A stretch of DNA of 64,000 nucleotides from Schistosoma haematobium (Eukaryota > Platyhelminthes > Trematoda > Strigeidida > Schistosomatidae), in contig NC_067198.1 of assembly GCF_000699445.3 (NCBI RefSeq), forward strand, positions 21,284,536 through 21,348,535. Direction: 5' to 3'. The position numbers and the translations under genes were made by a program. Below are positions 23,330 to 33,926 of the stretch, in pieces. The notes beneath the pieces were generated by a model, which ran no database searches, was not told where the DNA came from, and saw only the letters and a program-made list of their open reading frames with translations. Numbering within the stretch: position 1 is the first letter of the stretch; each line of letters begins with the position of its first letter.

Positions 23330-25180
23330 GAAGGACGATGATTCCTCATTAAAGTTTGAAAATATTTGCTAAAAATTTAACGCACATATAATGAATTATT
23401 CAAAACCTTGTCATCTCAAGCAAAAAATGACATATCCTTCGGTTTACGTGCATGTTTACTCGGAAGAGAAGTCGGACTATCAGCTTAAAAGATAGTTCTA
23501 TGTGTACAAACCTCCATTTTACCGTCGTCCTGATAGATTCTGAAGTTTCACTTTGTATTGTGATAAAAATTCTTCGAAAGAGTAAGTTTGAGTGCTGGTA
23601 CATAGTTTGTAGATGTAAATTTTCATGTATCTTATAACTAATTTTCTATAACATCAAATTTATATATTTATAGCTAACTTCATTTCGCTTATTCGTACTT
23701 TTCTGAAGGTAGAGCAACCATAAAATGTGCCATGCAACGAAAAAATAGCAAATTGTGCATCTAAAAGTCTGAAATTCAAAGGAAGTATATTTAGGTATTT
23801 AACTAATGGAGAAAATTTTCACCTTAAGCGATTCTCTCAGGTCCTGTTTAGTCGTTTGAGAATTTAGCTACTGACCACTCGCTTAGGTGCAGCAGACAGA
23901 TCCAGAACTCAGTTACCTGTCATGGTTTCTGCGGCTCATCGATATGAAATCATACGGGAGAAATGTTCAGTTTGATAGGAGTCAGACACGAGCTGAAAAG
24001 TACCGTAAGATTTGGAATCAAGAACGCATCCACCTAATTACAGGGAGGGTCGATTGGGATTTAAAAGGTTCAGTTGTAAACGATTGCAAAGTATTACTAC
24101 TTCTGGCATACTAATAAATGGTGACAGGCAAGCGCATTATGAATTCCATAACAGACGTTTAAAATGTTGCAAACAATCCTCTTCCATTTACTGAAAGTCT
24201 AGATGTACTAATGTAGGATGCTTTCTGTTTAGTTGCTGAATTCATAATTTTTTCTGTGGGTCAAAGTCCCTCATTTAAGCATCTAAAATGATGATTTTTT
24301 TATTTTCACTCTACATGTAACACTACATCTCTTGGTTTCCCATACAACGTTTACCATGTTTATCTTTGGTTCAAATGAGATTATGTTAGCTCTTTTTTAC
24401 TTATTATTTTGGTTTTAATCCTAAGTTTACTATTATACTGTGTTTAGGCTTGTGTGAAAACGGCCGGTACTCGATAATAAAAAACAACTCTCTAAACATC
24501 TTTATTAATCAATTCAAGAGGTAGATCACTCAAAACGCAGATGTCTTGGTAGCGAACACAAGCTCTAATCTCGTATACACGATGGGAATAGTTTAGCAAA
24601 GAGAAACAATAATGTCTGGAAGTTGATGGCAACGTTGAACTACATTTGTACAACCATTTGGTATTCCCTACCACCGTTTTGACACCAGATAGGATATTCG
24701 TACCATCACACACGGAACTCAACGCAATTAGATACGACCGAAATTGATGCATTAATGCTTAGAAGCAAAAATTTGGCACATACAAAGGAAGCTAATGGTG
24801 GCGATGCTGTGACCACCCCAACTTATCCCATTTGTTCAATGTCTTAGTTTTCGTTCTACTAGGCTGCTGACCTTGTTGGTAGCATTATCGGTCCATCATG
24901 GTCTACAATTAAGAGATCGTATTTCCCGATAGCTAACGGATAAGATTATGTGATATATGCATCACGGACATACTTCTTCATTAATAAGTGACCTTTTCAT
25001 GTCTCTTGACGGTTTGTTTACCTGACACATTAGATATTCGTACAAAGTTTTTGGGATAGCTTCTTGTTTACATGGTCTGGTGGCACTAATTACTCACTCA
25101 TCACATATAATTTATATTTGTCAGCATGTTAAATTAGGACGTAAATATAACCTTCCGGTCGTGTTTTTGTTAACCGTCTT
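23330..25180. other. Interspersed sequence without recognised feature
   Basis: Short open frames exist, for example 23887-24114 (+) and 24492-24752 (-), but none shows a recognisable domain or splice context. No RNA gene was seen. Confidence 0.3.
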
Positions 25181-25184
25181 GTGA

Positions 25185-28100
25185 AAGTTACTTACTTACG
25201 CCGGATACTCCTCGTGGAGAAACCAGTAGTCGCCATTCATCTATGTCCTGCGCAATCCCTTCCAGTTACTATTCATCCATTTAACGTGTGCTTCGAATTC
25301 CCGACTTAGTGTGTTCTTTGGTTCATCTATCCTAGGGCTTCTCCCTTAAGTGTTATTGGGTTGGTTCTCTCCTTGCTGTATTTTAAGATCTTAGTTTTAC
25401 TGTTGTGTACGTGGAGGTCGACTGATGCAGAGGCTGCCGCATTTGTTCGTGTGTTTAGGAATTGAAGAGCTAGGTCATTGAGAAATCTATATCGTTTAGT
25501 TGAACCCAACCTGTCCATTGTATTACGTGATTCTCCTGAGATATAGATGCCTTGGTAATCCAGTCAACCACCAGAAAAAAGAGAAAGGGGTGAGAGTAAA
25601 CATCGTTGTCTGACTCCGATCCTCACTAGGGATACACCTATGATCTGTACTCCATGCATCACTTTGCACTGTATTTCGTCGTGTGGATTCCGTATGTTAT
25701 TAACGATCTTCCCAGTTACCTCGTAGTGTTGAAGAAGGTTCCCAAAGGTTTTCCAATCCACATTGTCAAAAGCCTCATGATCAAGGAATTTGATGTATAG
25801 TGAGGAATTCTTTTCAATTGATCGCTCAACAATGATCCGTATTGTTTCGACTTGGTCTGTGCACGGCTGATCCTCACAAAATCCAACCCGTTGATCTTGA
25901 AGTTGAGCGTCTACTGGATCTTTTATCCGGTATGACCACTCTGTTGGAATCTTTTCCTTGCTCTGATAGTCATGTGATTCTTCTGTAGTTCTCATATTTT
26001 CTTAGATCTCTCATTGACATATTGGTGAGGTACCTTTATTTTCAGTCTGTTGGCACTTGTTCCTCATCCCAAATCCTCCTGAAGAGAGCGCGGAACACGT
26101 TTGCAGTGTCACGTCAGCTGGTATTTTTCAGGTCCTGCTGCTTTTCTACTTTTGATTTGTCTGATTGTCATTCTGACTTCTTCGATCGTTGGTGGAGTAA
26201 CATCTGGAGTGTTTGGGTCCTAACCACACAATCGTCAAAGCTGAAAATTAGGTGACTGGTGAAATGCATATTCAACAAGTAACATGAAGAGTAATTCAAC
26301 AGTGGTGGAGGCGGGAAGAATTACTTAATTCAATCGGATGGCACTGCCCAGCCTCACAGACGTGGTCATTCTGTATAATCTTTTTTTATTCACTTTAAAT
26401 GTCATTCGATCCTTGGCTTAACTGTGTTCTCCAGAAGTACTAATTATCATATTGCTAATTGTCACGATACGATAATTCAGTGTAGACAATGATATGATTT
26501 ACACGTAAGATCTTATAGATTGGGTAGCTACATCATGACAATCCTACAGTTTTAAGATTAGGTCTGTTATTAGAGCAGTACTGATTACGAAATTAGATCA
26601 TAATTCTACACATCTATAGGGAGGTTCGAGTGTGCTGCATCGATGTCCGGTGGGTTCTTTCGGGCTGGTCAGTTTAGGAATTCTCCAACCACTCTTCTGT
26701 TATCGAATCTCAGTGATTAGCCTGCTTTCTTGGTTTTTGAATGATAGCTCTGGTTTACTACGTTTCCTCGCTAGTTTCTTCGTTGTGTCATATGGTTGAC
26801 TGATATGCCCTTCTCTTGCAACATTTCGCGCTGTCACTGCTAGTTTTTTCATGTATTTTTGCTTGTCGGCTCTAATTCTCCTCTCCACTCTCTCGCTTGC
26901 TTCTGTGTATTTGGCATGTGTTTTCTTTCTCTATTCTTGTTCGTTTGTTGGCAATTGCTGTCTCCTTGTTCTTTCTTTCTTAACTTCTAACCGGGGTATC
27001 AATAGAGATTCACTCTTTATACCGTTGTTCTTGCACCTCAGTACCTCCTGACATGCTAAAGTTACTGCTTCTTTGATCACTTTCTACTTGTTCTCTATAG
27101 TAGTTTGTTCTGCTTTCAGTGGACCTTGTAAGGCTTGTAACCTGTTGTTGAGAGTTATCTACGATTTGTTCAGTTTTTCAGTATGTCGTAGAAAGGCTGT
27201 ACGGAATTTCGGAATGCTTTTTGTCCAGTTGTCCAGGGGTTCTTTAGTTTCACTTCTATCTTGTCAGCCACAATCAGGTGGTGATTTGAATCTATGTCAT
27301 CTCCTCTCTTGGTTACCAAATCTTCCGTTAACCATCTGAATTTTTCAGTGATACAGGTATGATCAATCTGATTCTCTGTAGTGCGGCCAAGTGAGACCCA
27401 TGTAGCTTTGTGTATGTGCTTGTGGGGAATATTGTTTCGTCTATAACTGATTTGTTGAAAGCACATAAATTTGCATATCTGTCATACCAGTCAGTCCAAG
27501 TCGTCCCATGATATCTTCATACCCGGTGTTGTGCATTCCGACTTTGGAGTTTAGATCTATCATTATGGTCAGTTTCTGCCCTGGACACTTCTCTATAATC
27601 GATTTCGGCCTCTCATGAAACTGGTCTTTATCGTCGTCATTGCTGTCATTGTTCAGGCACCCCCCTTCTTTGTTTTGAATGGTGCTTTGATGATCCTGAA
27701 TCCATGAGATTCCCGTCCTATAAGTGCTTTTCATGCTTCTTTGGACAGCATCAGGGCAACTCCCTGAGTGTGTGGAGCATTTTCTTATTCGTGACCAGAG
27801 TACAGTAACATCTCTCCTAAATCTATCCTTCTCTGTTCAGCGTGTGTCCAATTGGTTTCGTTTGTTGCGATCACTGTCAAGTTGTATCTCTTCATTTCCG
27901 TAACTATTTAACTGGTCCTACCGGTCTCCCACGTCTTCCGTCCATTCCATGTATCTATATTAATTGTTGCTTTGGTTGTTCGAAGGGGCGTCGGATTAGT
28001 GACGCTCGATGAATTTTGGCTGTCATCATGAGGAGCTATAACCCCTCTGAATGAAGATCCTTTAGTGGTTTAGTTTGTTTATTCTGACTGGAGTTCTTAT

Positions 28101-28205
28101 CAACGTTATTTTCTACGGAACGTGGTTGCTGACCCTATCTCAACCCTCCTTTTTTTAGCAGAACTCGGGACCATCACCAACTCTAAATGAGCTACAAGTG
28201 GAGTT
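25185..28205 (-). mobile_element. SR2-like RTE-clade retrotransposon relic
   Basis: Read on the - strand from 28205, the order is as follows. First comes a 5' leader. Next is endonuclease: INIDTWNGR near 27960, LTIMIDLNSKVGMHN near 27560, and ENQIDHTCITEKFRW...RGDDIDSNHHLIV at 27280-27390. The linker MERRIRADKQKYMKKL lies near 26890 and PPTIEEVRMTIRQIKS near 26190. RT follows with GFCEDQPCTDQVETIRIIVE and a degraded AFDNVDW at 25745-25900, then GVRQRCLLSPL. The C-terminal end is NTLSREFEAH...MNSNWKGL at 25210-25320. Part of the RT between the middle and the C-terminus, including the catalytic DD box, is deleted. The 3' end has GTAAGTAAG-type short repeats, as RTE elements do. Repeat X is inserted at 26215-26620. 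Multiple stops and frameshifts. Confidence 0.82.
26215..26620. repeat. Unclassified interspersed repeat X, copy 2, nested in the SR2-like element
   Basis: The repeat shares its full extent with 22983-23322. The RTE protein reads up to NPPDIDAAHSNLP on one side (about 26640) and resumes at DVTPPTIEEV on the other (about 26210), so the repeat interrupts it. About 65 bp longer than copy 1 because of internal insertions, including a poly-T run near 26382. Confidence 0.75.
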
Positions 28206-28209
28206 TTTG

Positions 28210-29517
28210 CGAAATAATGAGCCACAATATAATCGGACTGTGGTATAATGCGGTGTAAATTATATAGGTTTGTAAGCTATACATAAGGTAAGATTCATAG
28301 ATGTTATTTGAAACGACAGTTGTTTAGAAAAATAGAGGGAGGCCAAAGATTTTGAATTAGGAGATCTGAAGTTGATGGTCTAGGAAACACGTCCCCATGT
28401 TATCAAACGGACCAAAACGGACTAGTTAGGGCGAAAGTATAAAGAATCGTGACTCTCATTTGATATGTTCCTGTTTGCCAGAAGCGGTAGCTGAGCTCCC
28501 GATAAGGTTCAGAAGCTGATCACTGGCTAGAATAGAGTAGCAAGACTGTTGGATTTAGTATGTCAAAAAATGTCAATTTTGAAACACTTAAAAATTGTGT
28601 CTTCCGGAAAAAATAGGTGGTTACTGGTCATGGGAATCCCTTGGTTCAATGCCACGCATCGAGATCAGGCCGGACATTGATTATTTTATTTTCTATTCAG
28701 TAACGGATGAATTCGAAAAGCCAGTAACAGTGATGACTTATTTTCAAGTAGCAGTACGCCACGTGAAAACTTCATCAGGTTACTGGAATGTTCATGTCGC
28801 CACAAATAAATTGATACGGATTACTGTCGTTAAACAGACAAATGTTTTCGTATAAACAACTATCTGGGAATGTATTGTTACTACTCACGTTTCTAAAAAC
28901 AAATAGGTGGTCATTCGGAAATGTTCAGAGAATATCACTGTGATAATCATTCCGTCTAATGTTTTGTGTTTGGTGCAATATGGAATATGGAGCAGTAAAT
29001 AGCCTTAAAACGTCTTCTATTATCTGCAAACATCACAACAAATATAGTGTGAGTAAATGATGAAGTCCGTAAACAAAGATGAAATCCAAAAATTGTGGCA
29101 AAGTAGGTCATGTATTTTAGAAATCATGCCAGCATAAGATAGCTGAAGATCATAAGATATACTTAGTGCTTCCAGCCTTGTGTCAGTGATTGTTCTCATC
29201 ATAAAGGCATTGCATTTTATCCACGCACTACTGCCCCAGTTAGATGCCCTTTCGAAGGGTAAAAAAATTGTAAATAGAGTAACACAGTTCTGACATGAGG
29301 ATATTAAAGAAGGTCATTACAAGTCACCCTTGTATCTCGCACATGGTAGTGACCTTGCAGAAATCGCTGTTCTCCGATTCTAGTTTACGCGAGAGGTCAA
29401 GTGCTTTGTAGGGACTTATAACCATGGTAAAGACTTCATGCAGCTTCGGAGAGTGCTCAAGCCCTAAATGAACGGACAAGAGAGAATGACCTGCTGAAAT
29501 ACCAAACCATGTTTTCC
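28210..29517. other. Interspersed sequence without recognised feature
   Basis: No gene recognised; an 86-codon frame at 28595-28855 (+) has no known domain. Confidence 0.3.
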
Positions 29518-29960
29518 GTTTTTGATTAAGATTATGAACCGATTGATGTTAGACTACCATTAAAAACCTGGAAGCACTGGACGGCCATTTCGTCCTATTA
29601 TGGGACTCCTCAACAGTGCGCGTCTACGATCACGCTCGGGGGATTCGAACCCAGGACCCTCACTCTCGCACGCGAACGCTTAATCTACTGGACTACTTAG
29701 CCGGCATACAAATGTGTTAAGGCCTAACTTCAACCAATCAATGAAATTGCGCAACCGTCTTCCATTGTATTTGGGTGGATATCTGTCTCCACCCGACACG
29801 GACTAGCTTCACTAGAACTCCAAGAATTCCCTGACGAAGCTAGTCACTAGTGATCACATGGTAATTATCAGTATAGAGGTTGTGGTGATTATTAAGTTTT
29901 TGATTAAGACCATCAACCAATTGATGTGACCCAAGTTGTCTTGTGATAGTAACTCTGTAC
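29518..29960 (-). mobile_element. tRNA-like SINE with hammerhead ribozyme (Smα-like), unit plus partial second unit
   Basis: On the - strand a pol III promoter is visible: A-box-like TAGTCCAGTAG (29695-29685) and a canonical B box GGTTCGAATCC (29651-29641). A hammerhead fold follows downstream at 29619-29574. The unit ends with TTAATCAAAAA at 29518. The same terminal TTTTTGATTAAG (+ strand) recurs at 29897, about 379 bp away, so part of a second unit lies head-to-tail. Smα elements of Schistosoma are described as SINE-like, often tandem repeats that encode self-cleaving hammerheads. Assignment is by architecture, not by database match. Confidence 0.85.
29574..29619 (-). ncRNA. Hammerhead ribozyme motif of the SINE
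   Basis: On the - strand, stem I is GCACTG pairing with CAGTGC (6 bp, perfect). The core box is TTGAGGA, where CTGANGA is expected, so the first core base (C3) reads T. Stem II is GTCC...GGAC with loop CATAATA, followed by GAAA. A very short stem III follows, then the GTC cleavage triplet directly before CAGTGC. All parts are present except that C3 is replaced by U, which should weaken or abolish cleavage. Confidence 0.82.
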
Positions 29961-32100
29961 ACCTACGGCAACCAGTTGTAAGATGCAGAAAATTACACAC
30001 TGTGCTTCACTAGGTTCATGAATAGTCAGACACACAGACCCTTCGATCGTTTTAATGCTTTTTTAAAACGCACTTAAGGCCATAATTTGAAAGTGACAAC
30101 ACCGGTCAACCCCCTAAACTGGAAACAGATGAAAATTTTTGTAGTAAAGTGTGGCGATTTACAACATAAAAGCCTTTCAAGCAGCGGAACAAACCATAAG
30201 ATAATCGGTTCTTCAGTCTGAAGTTGTTTTTCGTTAGCAACAGAAGAATGAGCAGGGATTCCGTAGGCTAGATGACACACTAGCCAACTTACATTATGCC
30301 AAGTGTTGTGTTGTATCTTGTTATTGGGCTTCAGTACGGCCTTCCATGTTACGGATATAGGAACGGAAACAATCGATCTGATCTAATACGATCTGTTCTC
30401 TTCAGTATTGTCAACAGTAAATTAGGTTTGATACATTAAACTTTGACGGATAAGACAGAAGGAAGACGGAATTGCAGTTAACTTGATGTTCGTGGTAAAA
30501 CAAGCAAATCAAACAAAATCGGCACAAAATTTGTCACCATAGTAGCAGATTATGACTTTCAAGCATACAACAATTTAGCAAACTAAAAATGCATGACAAC
30601 CAATCAGAGGGCAAAGGTCATGAGGAAGATAGAATCGGCAGAAAGCATACTAGCGGTCGTCATTTCCGAAGGAATTTAGGCCTATCTAATAAAGTTTGAC
30701 TGTTCTTGAGACCACCTTAACAGGTTGCTACGACTGTAGGGCCAGCGAGCCCTAGCCAAATCATCTGGAGGTCCTCGTCAAGACCAAGGACAACTAACGC
30801 ATATCAGTTAATTGCATGCCGTGGACTGGTTCACGCAGCAGTGATTGCACTCTGTTCCTTGTATCTACTTTTACCAATATATTTTTGTAATAACGTCGTT
30901 TGTGTAGCACAGTTATCAAAGCAGCCATCACGCCTAGATACTATGGAGTATTAATCCACGCTAGGTACTGACCGCGAGGTGTGACATCGACGTTAGCTAG
31001 TTGGTCACACCATTCCCGTCCAACTCAAGCGGGGCCCCAGTCATTCTACACAGGTAATTTACGCTGATGACCTGCACGACAATCGACGAGACAACAACCA
31101 AAATATTGCACATCAACAGTCAAAAACTTACTTTTGGGCTGAGTCATATATCTAGAAGGTTTAGTACACAATGTAACCTCTGTCTACACAATAAACTGAT
31201 TTAATAGGTGGTTTAAGTTCTGGTTCTGTACACGGACATACTACGTACATCTGCGAAGCATACGAAGCGTTTTCGAGTGGATCGTATCAAATTATATCAA
31301 AACACAAACCCTGTGTTCAATTTAAGTGGTTTTGATTTGAGAAAGAGGATAAATTATATTAGAAGTACGAAATACCTCAAACGGTGTAGCCTGTGCTACA
31401 GAATCAAGGGTTTCTCTAACACAAAATAACGTGCTAACCAACGAAAGGAATAATTATTAAACAATAGTTCAACACATGAAAATCAATAAAATTATTCCCA
31501 ATAAGATGCGATCAGATATCTATCTGCAAAGGTTCCAGCAACCTCCCCAAGCAGACAGTCAGAGGTTGGCAGTCATACTCTGAACCGCACTGTGACATTC
31601 AGTTTAGTCAAACACGACCTTACTGTTAATGGTCCGACAACATGTGATACGTAAATCAATCAATAGAACTTAAATCTTTAATCAAGGTCAAATAACAAAA
31701 GCCTTAGCAAGAAAGACTGAAGGACATAGTATGTGGTTAAAAAGGAGCCGAATCGAAGGTTAAAATATAAGACAGGGAGAACAAAATAATAAATGATACT
31801 ACTGTCCAATGAAATGCTGTGGAGGTATTTTCGGTATTTTCTTTCCATTACACACTGGATCTCACAGTCATATCACAAAAGACCTGACCGACCACATTCG
31901 ATGTTATAAATATTTAGGGCCGTTTTGTAACTACAAGATGAGAAGCCAGCTCATCATAGAGATCTTTGTGCGACATCACGTTACATGGTGGAACGCATCA
32001 ACACATTTACGTTTCTACTATAACTCTCATACATACAAGTCACCACTGGCGGTATTAGCAGTTCTCTATTATTATACAAAGATACTAGTTAGACGAAGAC
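29961..32100. other. Interspersed sequence without recognised gene
   Basis: A GC-richer block at about 30700-31060 looks like old repeat, but I could not assign a family. Short open frames such as 30074-30280 (-) and 31809-32162 (+) show no recognisable domain in their first parts. The end of the latter enters the CR1-like 3' fragment. Confidence 0.3.
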
Positions 32101-32119
32101 CTCTGTTACTTCATGATCA

Positions 32120-33050
32120 GTTGAATCTTAGGTCCCATACTTCGTCTTCCCTATGTCAATGAATTACCGCCATTTCTTAAGTCATCGACATTATTGTTTG
32201 CGGATGGTGTCAAAATCTGGAGAACAGTAAGAAGTGAGGTTGATCATTTTGATCTCCAAGTTGACATAGATGAATTAACTAGGTGGGCTCAATATTGGGG
32301 CTTAGAAATTAATTCTAGGAAGAGCGTGCTCATGCTCTTTTACGCAGAAATAGTTACCAGTAAGCTATTAATGGCACATCTCTTCCATGCATTCAGGAAC
32401 ATCAAAACTTTGGAGTAATGATAAGTCACGACTTGAAAACAACCACGCATTGCAACGCAGCAAGTGCCAAAGGTTTTCGTGGGTTATAGTCACTTCACCA
32501 AACATTCAAATGCTTCAAATATTTAGAATTTTGTATCACATCTATGTACGACCAGACTTAGCGTACCTTATCTAAGCGGCTGGCCCATGTCTGATTAAGG
32601 GTACTAACTCACTTGAGCGTGTTCAGTATGTGGAAACGAAGTCAGTAGGGATTCCTTCTAAACCCCTTTACGACGAGCGCTTAGAACGCCTAAACCTTTT
32701 CCCCTTGTCATATCGTAGGACGCGAGGTGACCTTATGTTGGCATTTCGTATCTTTAATTACGATTTGGGTGTTAAAATTTTTTAAATCTTCTTGTCTCCC
32801 CCAGCGCTAATGATCTCCGAGGTCATAGCACGAAGGTTCACAAACTGCGATCTAACTAAGTTAAAGTGAGGTTCCATTTTTCTCACTGAATGGTGGGTGA
32901 ATGGAACGCCTTATCCAAATGAGTGATATTAGCCCCATCAGTGAACATATTTAAGGAGAAGCTGGATATTCACTGGAAGGCAAACTGTCAGGATTAACAC
33001 ACATCTACTGACCTACTTTCCTTATTACTGAAAACAGACTGATTCAAGCA
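32120..33050 (+). mobile_element. CR1-clade (SR1-like) retrotransposon, 3' part
   Basis: Frameshifted translation gives a YVNELPPFL-like stretch, then LLFADGVKIWRTV, a degraded form of the F/YADD box (ADG for ADD), near 32190. WGLEINSRKSVLML follows near 32300. Further on come SKRLAHV/IKGTNSLERVQYVETKSVGI and RLNLFPLSYRRTRGDLMLAF near 32590-32750, and a SLTEWWVNGTPYPNE-like end near 32900, all typical of the CR1 C-terminus. It begins where the 17.9-20.6 kb fragment would continue after a gap of about 100 residues. Confidence 0.72.
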
Positions 33051-33926
33051 GCCTCAGGCGCGCGGTTTCGAAAGGTGAGTGGTAATGTTTTGTTCGTCCC
33101 TACTTTTTCTATTCTGCCTAGTGACGAGCCCTGAAGTTTAGTATTACTTTGAGTGTTGCGTTCAATTTTCAGTTTTTTGCTATACTGACCCTTTACTAGA
33201 ATTTGCCATCTGTCTGTCGTCTATTTTGCAGTTGTAGCTTGTGTGCGTTCACGGACGCACATGCATGAGTGTCCCACTCTTAATAAATGTTAATATTGAA
33301 CCGCCCTTTTAAGGATAATATCCGAAAGTTGGTTAAAATAGGTTGTCTTTTGAATCTGATCTCATAAAACCTGTCCGAGCTCCATCCGATTACTCGGTAT
33401 TTACTGAGTTGATTTTATAATAGCCACAATGTAGGCCACTGAAAATACCACTTTAAGTCAAAATTTATCAAGTGAAACTTTTGACAGCTGAGGTTTGTAC
33501 CTTAATTCCTTCACATTGAGGGTAACAACACATAGCAAAAACCTGAGTGCACAACTGGATGATGAGTGGTCAAGCATTTCCATTAGTACTTTGATGACAA
33601 CTTAGTCTGGTAAGGATTGCTCTTTTTCCCGGGAACATAAGATCAATACTGACATTTTTTTGACTGCGTCAGTCAATAAAGGAAAACAACGACGAGGAAA
33701 TAGTAAATTAAATAAGGATAGATCAAGCTACTGTAAATTAAACGTGGTTTATGATTTATAAAAGCACGACGTTAAGCGTCTTAATACCACTGTAGTTGGT
33801 CTAGGCTCATATCAAATGGAGTCCCTTAATAAAAGTTCCTATCTACTTTTAATATTCATCACATTTAATTATTGTGTTTGTCTTCACTTCCAAGTCTGTA
33901 AAACTGCGAATACATACTTTTCCACT
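33051..33926. other. Sequence without recognised feature
   Basis: No gene or repeat recognised between the CR1-like 3' end and the tail of the next RTE-like element. Confidence 0.3.

Noticed and set aside
29635..29706. A functional tRNA gene on the - strand
   Set aside because: A and B boxes are present, but no acceptor stem pairing was found and a hammerhead follows. This is the tRNA-like head of a SINE.
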